Source: Lingula anatina (Eukaryota; Brachiopoda; Lingulata; Lingulida; Lingulidae). Taken from it: a stretch of 64,000 bases of DNA. The translations under genes and the position numbers were made by a program. A model generated the notes under the pieces. That model was not told the origin of the DNA. It did not search any database and saw only the letters and a program-made list of their open reading frames with translations. Location: the NCBI RefSeq assembly GCF_001039355.2, contig NW_019775891.1, positions 694,534-758,533 of the forward strand, written 5' to 3'. Shown piece after piece: positions 38,425-50,600 of this stretch (the first letter of the stretch is position 1; the number at the start of each line of letters is the position of its first letter).

Positions 38425-41400
38425 TTAAGAGACCTCCATAGGCTCAGAGACAATCTGAGTGTCCAGTATTTCCAACTCGAGAGGCTTCACTTCACTGGTC
38501 AAGACTGCTGTAGTGCCTGGCTTGTACTTGTATGACCCTTGTCTGAAAATAATCAGCCAAAAATTTTGTTCAATTCATGAACCAGGAAGTCGACGTTATA
38601 ACTAACTAAACTGAGCCTAAGTGTGAGACCCAGTGTATTCTTTTTTAATGATTCCTATCCTAATAAACTGCTCCTGAATCATTTCTTTCTGTAATTAAAA
38701 TTGCAATATAGCTAATGTACCAAATTCTGAGAAAAATCCTTGTTCATTCAACAAACAATTATATTTTCTGGTGTAAAAAATGACAAATTTCATTTTATAT
38801 TCAAACCATCCAAGTGGATTGATTAACAAATAACTGTCAACCTACCTCTTTCCCTTGAGATTAGCTTCATCATAAGGTCTGATATAATCCACCTTGTCTT
38901 TGGTGATAATACACAAATCCACATTACTGCCAGAGCCCAAATCATTAAAAATACCTGCAGCTATAGCATCCCGCACTAATTTCATTCCTTCTTCTTTCTG
39001 GAATACCAAGGCATGAGATATAAAATTCCCTATGCAGAATAGCCAATGATGACATATTTTAAGTTAAGGTGGGTGCATGAAGTGGAATAATGTTGAAGAC
39101 AAGTCATACACTTTTGCTTGCTATCTTGCTGAGGAGAAAACAACAGCTGGATGACAGAACAGAAAATTTGCCTCTGACTGTATATTATTATCACGGTTTC
39201 AAGTGTATTCTATTGTTTATTTGTGAGGCTAAAATCAAACAGTCTTGAAATTTTGAAAATGCAGTGAATAAGTTATATACATCAAAGAAAAATGGAAAAA
39301 TCTAAGAATTTAATCAATTAACTAAAATATATATATTTGCAATTATATATGTATTTGTTTTCTGTTTGGCCTCAGCGAATTCCTATCTACTTACCTCCAT
39401 ATCTGGCTTGTATCTTGATTCAAATACTGACATAGCAGCCAAGGACCCAGATCCTGAAAAAAAGGGTAAAAAATTGATGTCAAATCTAATTCATATAGAA
39501 AAATAAGTAATTTTTAACACGACAATAGCAAAAAGGTTATGCCTTTGGTCCATAGATTGACAAATTGGTTTGTGACACACAATGACATACTTTGCCACTT
39601 ACAAAAAATTGCAAAGACATAAGTTCAGACCAACAAAATCCTCTGATCTGTTTCCCTTTACAAGTCATAGTCTGCATTAAATCAAATCTCTAAGTTATCA
39701 CCTATTTCATATTAATTCATATCATAACAACAGAATGGCTGCCCTACCCATGGTTACATATGGCAGCTTATCCGTGGAACCATGAGGGTAGACACTGTAG
39801 AGGTGGGGCCCCGTGGGATCCACCCCACCCAGAACTAATGCTGCACTGATATAACCTTGATACCTAAAACCACACACAACAGCAACATAAATACTATTAA
39901 TACATATATAGCTGATGGCTAGAAAGCCAAAACGACAATACAATGTGTGTGCGCGCATGTGTGTGTTTACGTGTTCATGTGTAATAATGTAGAAAATAAT
40001 GACCCCATAAGAGGGTCTTATATCCAGGACTTAATGTTCTATGATTTTATCAACATAACATAAGTAAGCAGGACTATCAGACTGAGAATGGACTTGATAG
40101 CAGAGATAAAAAGTCGTCATTGAAAAAAATAAAAATTAGAAAAAGCAAGCACCCAAGACAACAGCTACGGAGGCCAGAAGAACATACATACATACAACAC
40201 TGAAATATCTACAATTATGGATAAACAGGAAGTACTTTCACCACTGTTATAATAAATGCTATGCACACTTATGACCATTATTCAACAGCTTTTGATCAAT
40301 TTTCAAAATCAGCACCACTGTAGGTGATTGTGGGTACGTATACAAAGAGTAAATATTACTGTTACGTTTTCTTTGACCTGTTTTTACATTCAGACAAGCC
40401 TGCATGGATAGGATTTCAGCACAATCTCTTTTTCTGCCTACCTCCACAACATCTGCTTCAGCATCCTGTTGGCTGTACACACGCGGGGCACTCTCCCGGT
40501 GTTCAGTCTGTGGAGTTCAAGGTTAGACGAGATCATCTGAGTGGTCATCTCTGTGTCTGCTGCTGTCCCTGCCCCACAACAGCTAGAATATATATATCAT
40601 AATGTATTATTTATGATCTTCAATTAATGCTATATCATCAATTTGATAACATTAAGAGATCAAAGTCCATGTGCTTAATCTAATACCATGCTCCCGCATT
40701 AGAAAAAAAAACAACATTTTAATGAATATGAAAAATTAATGTATTTCCAGATACTGAAACTGATGTGATTATAATTTCTTCAATACCTGACGAGTCCTAC
40801 TATATAAAATATAATTTGGAATGCTTTTTAAGCTTAAAAGCATGAAGAACTATTGACAATGTACTATAATTAGACATATTTAGCATCACTACTATGGACT
40901 TGAATGTCATCATGATGACTCACTATATATTTGGGGCTATGAAATGTATTTTGGAACAATTTTTATCTGCAACAATGGTGTCTTCTGTAGCTCTTGTGTC
41001 AGCTCCTAAAATTACACCATCCTGTAAAGAAATTTATAAAAAAAAATTAAATAAAATAAGCAAATAATTGCACACTATATACATAGTTTTATTTTCATTT
41101 TTTTCCTCTAATTTCATAAAAAAAAAATCAAAAAATTATTGCATTTCTAGTACTAACATGATAAAAACTTCTGTTCTTTTAACAACAAATCAGGTAAAAT
41201 ATGACATTGAAAGAAGATGCACAATGCAATAAGGGTAAAGAACAGAAATCACCAACACTTGACCAAAACAGTTTCTGACAAACACAAACACACCAGAGAA
41301 TGCCAATGAACAAACCTTAAATATTATTCCACAGATAGTTGTTCCAGTTTTGTATGCAGTGGGAGCCTTCATACCTTTCTGTGCAAGCAAAGCATTTCTA

Positions 41401-41812
41401 GAAAAAAAAAAAAATGTGTGACTGATCGTTCCACAAAGATTTGTATTCACCAATTTCACAAAAGCACAATTTTGTTGGTTAATGACAAAAATTCCATCCT
41501 CATCGTGGATGCTTGAGAGTTGTAAGGTGACAGTTTCAAACACAGTATCACTAAATTTCGTTACTACATTATTATTAGTTACTATATTATTATTAGCAAT
41601 TTTTCGAGATTTTGCATATCATTGTGTGGCCACAAGTATATAGATCTTATTTAAATGTGACAACAATAAATCCTTAAATGTGAGGCATTTTTTCGATTCC
41701 AAATATATTGACCGACAGGCTAGTGTCAGTGCAGGTAACACTATGTGTCTCACCTTTTGCAATTTTCAAAGGAAAAGCCTCCTCTTGGAGGATCCACAGC
41801 AAGTGCGGCCAT
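38425..41812 (-). CDS. PSMB7: 20S proteasome subunit beta type-7 (allele A)
   Basis: The beta-2 ring subunit with trypsin-like activity in the 20S proteasome core. Exons in transcript order: 41812-41754, 41397-41316, 41021-40924, 40582-40442, 39863-39748, 39453-39395, 38997-38846 and 38542-38425; phases agree and give 274 residues (about 277 in human). A propeptide beginning [18 protein letters not shown] ends at TG, leaving mature Thr1 in TTICGIIFK. The rest of the active site is seen in [14 protein letters not shown] (Asp17 region), NCSKIHFI (Lys33 region) and GSGS near the C-terminal half. The C-terminal extension that wraps the beta-3 neighbour is present (from [16 protein letters not shown]). 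Confidence 0.97.
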
Positions 41813-42163
41813 GATTTGGTTTATTGTGTAAAGCTGCGCATAAGACTGCGCAGGAAATAGTAGCTTCGGCCTCCGAATTTTTTCTTTACAAAACAACGGA
41901 TTTCTCATCCGGAGAAACATTTATTATTCCAACGATAAATTTATTTAACTTGATAAGTATTTTTATCTGAAAAAATTGAACATAAACAAAAGTATGTCAA
42001 ATATCACTGCCTGTAAATTATACATTTTTCTTTATCACTTCCGGTTTTGGTGGTGTGGTAAATTTGAAGCACAAGAATCATGGAGTTGCCTGTTAAAATG
42101 TAGTTCGCAAAATTGATCTTCACAGATTTTACCTTTGATTAGTTTTGTTTCATAGGTAAAATG
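41813..42163. promoter_or_regulatory. Bidirectional promoter, PSMB7 and Tudor-armadillo-Schlafen gene
   Basis: The PSMB7 start (minus) and a probable first exon of the plus-strand gene (about 42164-42290) lie some 350 bp apart. ACTTCCGG at 42037-42044 is an ETS-family site, common in bidirectional housekeeping promoters, and it is kept in the other allele at 50429-50436. Function is inference from layout. Confidence 0.5.
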
Positions 42164-42290
42164 ATAAAGAGAAGATGGCAACTATGGTTTTTAAAACTCC
42201 AGGAGTCTCCGAAGTCTGAGAAGTTCGGGCATACACGAGTTGAGGGCAGAGGCAGCGGTGAAAACACTGAACAGTGATTTGAAGGTAAAT
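42164..42290 (+). other. Probable 5' UTR exon of the Tudor-armadillo-Schlafen gene
   Basis: A segment conserved between alleles (50557-50685) that ends in a good donor, TTGAAG/GTAAATG. All frames are closed within a short distance or shifted by a 7-base duplication of AGGGCAG in allele B. I therefore read it as non-coding leader, spliced to the coding exon at 44642. A short upstream frame starting ATGGCAACTATGG is present. Confidence 0.4.
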
Positions 42291-42529
42291 GTTCCTCCCT
42301 TTTCTTCATACAAGATGTTTTCAACTGAGCATGGGCGCATTATGCACAGGTCTTAATTATATTGCAGGGGCGTAACAAGACCTTTTTTTTAAAAATGGTA
42401 CGCACAGATTTTCAAAATTCCCAGGAACAGCTAAATGTAGATTTACGCAACAGGTGAAGGGCATCTTAAATTTTATGTGCCAAATATCATAGATTAGTTT
42501 TCACCATAAATAAAATCATCACTTAAGGT

Positions 42530-42915
42530 TTAAAGATGCATACTAAGTCAATTTTTTGTCACAAAAACCAACCAAATGCCAGCATATAGTTTCAAGTAGT
42601 ATAACTAAGAGAATTACCAAAAGGCATTGTTTAATTTTACCCGAAAATGATGTTTGAACGGATTTTTCTGCTAGCATTCTATGCTGTATGTCAATGGGGC
42701 ATTAAAGTAGGTCACGAAAGTAGGTTAAATTTCTGACCAAAAATTTAAAGAAAGGAGCAGTCTAAAGCTTTTTTTATGGCTGATTGAGTGATCTATTCAG
42801 TTTATCCCTTGGCATGTTGAATTTATTTGAGTCGTATAAGAAACTAGTAGAAGTGGTTTACATGTCTTACTGGGAATCCACGCTCCGCCAATGCTCGGTT
42901 CGTATGTACCTTTAA
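42530..42915 (+). mobile_element. 378-bp MITE flanked by TTAA (copy 2)
   Basis: Inverted copy of the element at 30530-30915 with the same internal length and TTAA on both sides. Allele B stops at an N a few bases into the same position. Confidence 0.8.
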
Positions 42916-43188
42916 GATATTCCCACTATATAATTAAGTTCCAGTAACTGTATATTACTTCACCCAGAACCAACTCTTTTGTTAGGTCGTCCAAAATTTC
43001 CATCTGTACATGTAATTTCCTTGAACATTTTAGGGCGTCCAACTTTTTCAAGTACCATGAGGGGGAGGAGGGGTAAAAATTTAATGAAAAAAAAAAATGT
43101 ATGAAAAAGGAATAAACTTCAAGGGGGAGGGAGGGTTAAAAATAATCAATAACGATCTCCTGCTGACGCCTTTTCACAAAAGGGTATC

Positions 43189-44058
43189 AGGACAATTCCC
43201 TCCCCCGGACAATTCCCCCCCCGGCCAATCCCCCCCCCCCCCCCGCACGATTCCCCCCGAAGAATATATATATTTATATATTTATATACAAATATAAAGT
43301 AAAGAGTACAAAGTTCAAATCTTTTCATCCATTTTCTGAATATTTCTTAGTGTGATGATGCAAATCAAGGATAGATAATATTATTTTTATTAAACAAATT
43401 ATTTTCATGGAGTACAAATACATAAAATTTTCGAGATCAAAGTACAGAACTTTTTTTTTTTTTTAAATCTGATCAAAGTATATCTCCAGGTAAAGGAGGG
43501 GTAAACAGATGATATCACTCATCCAGGTAGCCCTTTGATGAATTAACTGTTACTTTTAATTGCTTTATTTCTCCCCCCTTGATTGAGTAAGTCTTGAATA
43601 AAGAAGCATCTCTAGGGAGAGGTGGGGTAAACAGATTTTCTCGCTTATTCAGGTATCCCTGTGACTATTTGTCACTTTTAATTGCTTGACCACTATCCAC
43701 CACCCACCACACTAAAAATATTTATAAAATATCTGACAGTGTTTACCTGTTCATCTGTTTACCCCACCTTGACCTGAAGGATAGGTGGTTATACTTCGAT
43801 TAGATATTTAATAAATCTTCCTGTACTTGTACTCATTGAAAAGGGAATTTGTTATAAAATAATTTGTTTCATGATAAAGTTGTATTATCACACTAAAAAT
43901 ATTAATAAAATGGATGACATGTTTTATACTTTACACTTTCTACTTTATATTTATATATAAATATATATTTCTTGGGGGGGAATCGTCCGGGGGGAGAATT
44001 GTCCTGGGGCGGAATTGTACGGGGGGAATAGTTCGGGGGGGGGGTGGGGAATTGTCCT
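43189..44058. mobile_element. 870-bp fold-back (long palindrome) element
   Basis: Begins AGGACAATTCCC and ends GGGAATTGTCCT. The halves pair along most of their length: the C-rich blocks near 43200-43255 with the G-rich blocks near 43970-44045, an AT-rich stretch near 43260-43300 with 43935-43970, and the GGGGTAAACAGATGA block near 43499 with its complement near 43765. The centre near 43624 is a short tandem duplication. It sits in the first intron of the Tudor-armadillo-Schlafen gene. No coding capacity is seen. Confidence 0.8.
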
Positions 44059-44648
44059 AGAATCTCACAAAAGAACTCCCTTAAATGAATATGAAAATTG
44101 CTCTTTGTCTCCCACAGATCGCGAACGATCTCCGACTTACAATATTCCACCTACAAAGTCTCTTGAACGGATATGAAAAATGCTTTCTCATTACGCTTGC
44201 ATCGTGATGGATCTCCCACTGAAGATATAGGTACAAAAATTACCTTCTCCTCTAGCTAGGGTCGGCAACTATATCTTGCTCCCAATCTTTGGCTAACGAA
44301 AGCTCTTGAACAGATTTGAAAATTGCCTTCTCATCTCTTTCGGATTGTGAATGATATATCGCTGATGATAGTCCATCAGAAGTCCTGTTTTAACTCTCCA
44401 TCTAGCTGGAACACAAAGCTGGAGAAAACCAGTTTATTGGCACTATCATACTGTCACATCTGCTAATACTGTCATTGATTGTCATTTCAGATGGATTTAT
44501 ATACCCATGTAGTAAGTGCACAATGTATGTGGATTCTGCATACATGCAGACTGCCATAACTCTGTCAGTGTTATGCATATACATGTAATTCCTACTCTCA
44601 TGTAAGCTTTTGGGTCTGTTGCTTGCTCTGACAAAATACAGGGATCCA

Positions 44649-47600
44649 ATGGCTTCGTTTGTCACTCTATCAGACAGTATCGTAGAGGAGAACAATGAGA
44701 CGAAGCTAGCTCAGTTAGTACAGCAAATGATTCAGTATTGTTCTACTTCTGGAAAACCAGAGGCTGTCCCACAGAATCTGTTGTTGAAGTTAATTACAAT
44801 GCTGAATGTGGACTACATGTTGTCACTGAAGACCATGGCATGTGCTTTATTAAGCCTGTTATGCCATAATGATCCAGATACAAAGGTAACATTATTATAC
44901 AGGGTACCAGTACAGCAAGTTTAAGCTTTAAAAAAACAGTATGCTTCAATAGAAGAAGTGCCATAATGGTAACATACTGTTGGAATCATGTTAATAAAGT
45001 AAAATGATACATTATTGTGAGATGCTATCGTTTGCTTATTTAGTCATTTACATTACAAAATCAGTTATATCAGTGATTCCATTTTTTTTACAATCTATTT
45101 CATATATACAAATTGCTGACCTGTATTTCATGTGAGATATAATCCTTATACCCAATAAATTTTTGTTTGCCTCAGTTTGTCATGATTTATATCAGCTCTA
45201 TGTTTAACATAATGTAGGTGGCTGTGGTCAAGAAGGAAGTTCTAAGGCCCATTTGGAACACATGCACACACGTATGTCGAGATGGACTACCAGACTTGGA
45301 ATCTTCTAGTCATAAAAGACTCCTTCAGTATCTGGAGCAGATGGTGCTGCTGTTACGTAAACTCTCCTATGGGGAGGCATACAACCAGTTTCAAATACTC
45401 AAAGCCGGACTGATCAAATTGCTTTTGCAGATAGCAGATATGCAGAACTTGTATTTTTATACATATCATCCAGAAGCTGTAAGCTTCTTAAGAAATTTTA
45501 CCAAGGAAAAAGACCTAATTGGCAAGGTATCACCACTTGTTGATGGAGAGAAAGAGGAGATACTTTCCCAGTACCTAAAATGTGACTCCAACAGCATACT
45601 TCAGTCTGCATCATCTTTCGTTGTTGAACTTTATGATACCACTGATAAAACCGTTGATGTTGTAGTAAAAGAGGAAATGCTAAAGCGAGGACTTGCATGG
45701 CCAGAGATAAAGCCTCCTTTAAATACTCAGAAAGAGCAGAATCAGAAAATTTCCCAATCAGAATATTTGGTGTCAGGTGATGAGATAAAGGTAAAATTGC
45801 TTGATGAAAGATTGATGACAAAAAACATTATTATTAAAATTGCATGTAAACATACTACTACGTGTACATGCTTAACTTCTGGATTTGAAATACAGTATGT
45901 TAATGAGGACTTCAACTCTTCCCCAAAAATACATCAAGTTGAACATAAATTGTGTTCACATTTGTTGTCATATTTACCATCATATCATTTATTGTAAGCT
46001 CACAAATTTGTGAATCCCTTTGACTGCACAGCTATAATAAACCTGTGTTTCTTCAGGATATCCCAGAGAGTACAGATGACTGGTTAGATATCAGAGTCAG
46101 CCATGTTATCAGCCCTCAGTACTTCATGGCATATGTGGGAGGACAGGACACTCTGAGCACAGTAGAACAAGTCCAGAAGACAATAGCAGAGCAAGTAGAC
46201 AGCAAAGGGGTGAAACTGAAAAAGCCTCCAGAACCTGGCCAGTTTGTGTGTGTCACATTGGATGGGATGGGACACTGCCGTGGACAGGTGGGGGACATGA
46301 GTGACAGTGACAAAAGGGCTCATTCACTATGAAACTATGNTTTTTATTGTGTGAATATTTAAAACAATGCAAACAATGACTTCAAAGCAAGACTTATACA
46401 TTTTAATACAATATTTATTGTTCATTTAGTACAAAAAAATGTAATAATAAGCTACGGGTGTTGACTTCTGCTCAATTCTCATCTAGAATAATATAGATGC
46501 TTTCTCTGAAATTCTTTTAAAAATTCAAATTTCACAAGGCTTCGTACTGCATTTAATTAAGGAAATGTGCCCCAGTCCTAACATTTACTGTCAAGCATTT
46601 TTCATTGAAAGACTTCACACTGCACTGTAAAGCAGTACTTAATCATCTGCGTGTTCATTTTTTTCACCGACACATCATTCAAATACATAGATCTCCAAAC
46701 TTCTGAAGTTATAAAACTTGTCACATGGTTACTCTTCTGTAGGTGTTGCACACATGCAAGGTATTTGATACATGAATGTTATGGAAGTAAAGCTCTTTCC
46801 CTTAAGAGACCTCCATAGGCTCAGAGACAATCTGAGTGTCCAGTATTTCCAACTCAAGAGGCTTCACTTCACTGGTCAAGACTGCTGTAGTGCCTGGCTT
46901 GTACTTGTATGACCCTTGTCTGAAAATAATCAGCCAAAAAATTTGTTCAATTCATGAACCAGGAAGTCAACGCTATAACTAACTAAACTGAGCCTAAGTG
47001 TGAGACCCAGTGTATTCTTTTTTAACGATTCCTATTCTAATAATAAACTCTTCCTGAATCATTTCTTTTTGTAATTAAAATTGCAATATAGCTAATTTAC
47101 CAAATTCTGAGAAAAATCCTTGTTAATTCAACAAACAATCATACTGGTGTAAAATATGACCAATTTTATTTTATATTCAAGCCATCCAATTTGAATGATA
47201 AACAAATAAGTGTCAACCTACCTCTTTCCCTTAAGATTAGCTTCATCATAAGGCCTGATATAATCCACCTTGTCTTTGGTGATAATACACAAATCCACAT
47301 TACTGCCAGAGCCCAAATCATTAAAAATACCTGCAGCTATAGCATCCCGCACTAATTTCATTCCTTCTTCTTTCTGGAATATCAAGGCATGAGATATAAA
47401 ATTCCCTATGCAGAATAGCCAATGATGACTTTTGTTAAGTTAAGGTGGGTGCATGAAGTGGAATAATGTTGAAGACAAGTCATACATTTTTGCTATCTTG
47501 CTGAGGAGAAAACAACAGCTGGATGACAGAGCAGAAATTTGTCTCCGACTATATATTATTATCATCATGGTTTCAAGTGTGTTCTATTGTTTATTTGTGA

Positions 47601-50600
47601 GGCTAAAATCAAACAGCGTTGAAATTTTGAAAATGCAGTGAAACAAGTTATATACATCAAAGAAAAATGGAAAAATCTAAGAGTTACATCAATTAACTAA
47701 AAAATATATATTTGCAATTATACATGTATTTGTTTTCTTTTGGACCTCAGCGAATTCCTATCTACTTACCTCCATATCAGGCTTGTATCTTGATTCAAAT
47801 ACTGACATAGCAGCCAAGGACCCAGATCCTGAAAAAGTGGGTAAAAAATTGATGTCAAATCCAATTCATATAGAAAAATAAAAAATCTTTAACACGACAA
47901 TAGCAAAAAGGTTATGCCTTTGGTCCATAGATTGACAAATTGGTTTGTGACACACAATGACATACTTTGCCACTTACAAAAAATTGCAAAGACATAAGTT
48001 CAGACCAACAAAATCCTCTGATCTGTTTCCTTTTACAAGTCATAGTCTGCATTAAATCAAATCTCTAAGTTATCACCTATAATTCTGTTTCATATTAATC
48101 AATATCATAACAACAAAATGGTTGCCCTACCCATGGTTACATATGGCAGCTTATCCGTGGAACCATGAGGGTAGACACTGTAGAGGTGGGGCCCTGTGGG
48201 ATCCACCCCACCCAGAACTAATGCTGCACTGATATAACCTTGATACCTAAAACCACACACAACAGCACCATAAATACTATTAATACATATATAGCTGATG
48301 GCTAGAAAGCCAAAACGACAATACAATGTGTGTGCGCGCATGTGTGTGTTTACGTGTTCATGTGTAATAATGTAGAAATAATGACCCCATAAGAGGGTCT
48401 TATATCCAGGACTTAATGTTCTATGATTTTATCAACATAACACAAGCAAGCAGGACTATCAGACTTAGAATGGACTTGGGACCTGATAGCAGAGATAAAA
48501 GTCTTCATTGAAAAAAAAAAATTAGAAAAAGCAAGCACCCAAGACAACAGCTACGGATGTCAGAAGAACATACAAACAACACTGACATATCTACATTTAT
48601 GGATAAACAGGGAGTACTTTTCATCACTGTTATAAGAAAAGCTATGCACATTTATGACCATTATTCAACAGCTTTTGATCAATTTTCAAAATCAGCACCA
48701 CTGTAGGTGATTGTGGGTACGTATACAAAGAGTAAATATTACTTTTACGTTTTCTTTGACCTGTTTTTACATTCTGACAAGCCTGCATGGATAGGATTTC
48801 AGCACAATCTCTTTTTCTGCCTACCTCCACAACATCTGCTTCAGCATCCTGTTGGCTGTACACACGCGGGGCACTCTCCCGGTGTTCAGTCTGTGGAGTT
48901 CAAGGTTAGACGAGATCATCTGAGTGGTCATCTCTGTGTCTGCTGCTGTCCCTGCCCCACAACAGCTAGAATATATATATCATAATGTATTATTTATGAT
49001 CTTCAATTAATGCTATATCATCAATTTAACAACATTAAGAGATCAAAGTCCATGTGCTTAATCTAATACCATGCTCCCGCATTAGAAAAAAAAACAAAAC
49101 ATTTTAATGAATATGAAAAATTAATGTATTTCCAGATACTGAAACTGATGTGATTATAATTTCTTCAATACCTGACGAGTCCTACTATATAAAATATAAT
49201 TTGGAATGCTTTTTAAGCTTAAAAGCCTGAAGAACTATTGACAATGTACTATAATTAGACATATTTAGCATCACTACTATGGACTTAAATGTCATCATGA
49301 TGACTCACTATATATTTGGGGCTATGAAATGTATTTTGGAACAATTTTTATCTGCAACAATGGTGTCTTCTGTAGCTCTTGTGTCAGCTCCTAAAATTAC
49401 ACCATCCTGTAAAGAAATTTATAAAAAAAATTAAATAAAATAAGCAAATAATTGCACACTATATACATAGTTTTATTTTCATTTTTTTTCCCTCTAATTT
49501 CATTAAAAAAAAATTAAAAAATTATTGCTTTTCTAGTACTAACATGATAAAAACTTCTGTTCTTTTAACAACAAATCAGGTAAAATATGACATTGAAAGA
49601 AGATGCACAATGCAATAAGGGTAAAGCACAGAAATCACCAACACTTGACCAAAACAGTTTCTGACAAACACAAACACACCAGTGAATGCCAATGCACAAA
49701 CCTTAAATATTATTCCACAGATAGTTGTTCCAGTTTTGTATGCAGTTGGAGCCTTCATACCTTTCTGTGCAAGCAAAGCATTTCTAGAAAAAAAAATGTG
49801 ACTGATCGTTCCACAAAGATTTGTATTCACCAATTTCACAAAAGCACAATTTTGTTGGTTAATGACAATGCTTGTCACAAAAATTCCATCCTCATCGTGG
49901 ATGCTTGAGAGTTGTAAGGTTACAGTTTCAAACACAGTATCACTAAGTTTCGTTACTACATTATTATTAGTTACTACATTATTATTAGCAATTTTTCGAG
50001 ATTTTGCATATCATTGTGTGGCCACAAGTAAATAGATCTTATTTAAATGTGACAACAATAAATCCTTAAATGTGAGGCATTTTTTCGATTCCAAATATAT
50101 TGACCGACAGGTTAGTGTCAGTGCAGGTAACACTATGTGTCTCACCTTTTGCAATTTTCAAAGGAAAAGCCTCCTCTTGGAGGATCCACAGCAAGTGCGG
50201 CCATGATTTGGTTTATTGTGTAAAGCTGCGCATGAGACTGCGCAGGAAATAGTAGCTTCGGCCTCCGAATTTTTTCTTTACAAAACATCGGATTTCTCAT
50301 CCGGAGAAACATTTATTATTCCAACGATAAATTTATTTAACTTGATAAGTATTTTTATCTGAAAAAATTGAACATAAACAAAAGTATGTCAAATATCACT
50401 GCCTGTAAATTATACATTTTTCTTTATCACTTCCGGTTTTGGTGGTGTGGTAAATTTGAAGCACAAGAATCATGGAGTTGCTTGTTAAAATGTAGCTCGC
50501 AAAATTGATCTAAACAGATTTTACCTTTGATTAGTTTTGTTTCATAGGTAAAATGATAAAGAGAAGATGGCAGCTATGGTTTTTAAAACTCTAGGAGTCT

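Larger units (their letters stand above)
37967..42540. other. PSMB7 haplotype block A (allelic to 46341-50938)
   Basis: Collinear match, with introns and flanks, to 46341-50938. It contains complete PSMB7, its upstream region and a probable first exon of the Tudor-armadillo-Schlafen gene. The match ends at the start of the TTAA MITE. Confidence 0.85.

Noticed and set aside
40324-40602. 92-residue plus-strand frame (and its copy at 48707)
   Set aside because: It is the antisense shadow of PSMB7 exon 4, conserved only because that exon is.
42164-42290. Coding first exon ending [15 protein letters not shown]
   Set aside because: That frame has a stop upstream with no start, and a 7-base duplication in the other allele shifts it; read as leader sequence instead.
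43097-44150. Proline-rich open frames in both arms of the fold-back element
   Set aside because: They come from the C/G-rich ends of the palindrome and are mirror images of each other.
46802-50204. Second PSMB7 as a true paralogue
   Set aside because: Introns, flanks and even the neighbouring promoter match 37967-42540, and Ns bound the block, so an allelic contig is more likely. Coverage would settle it.
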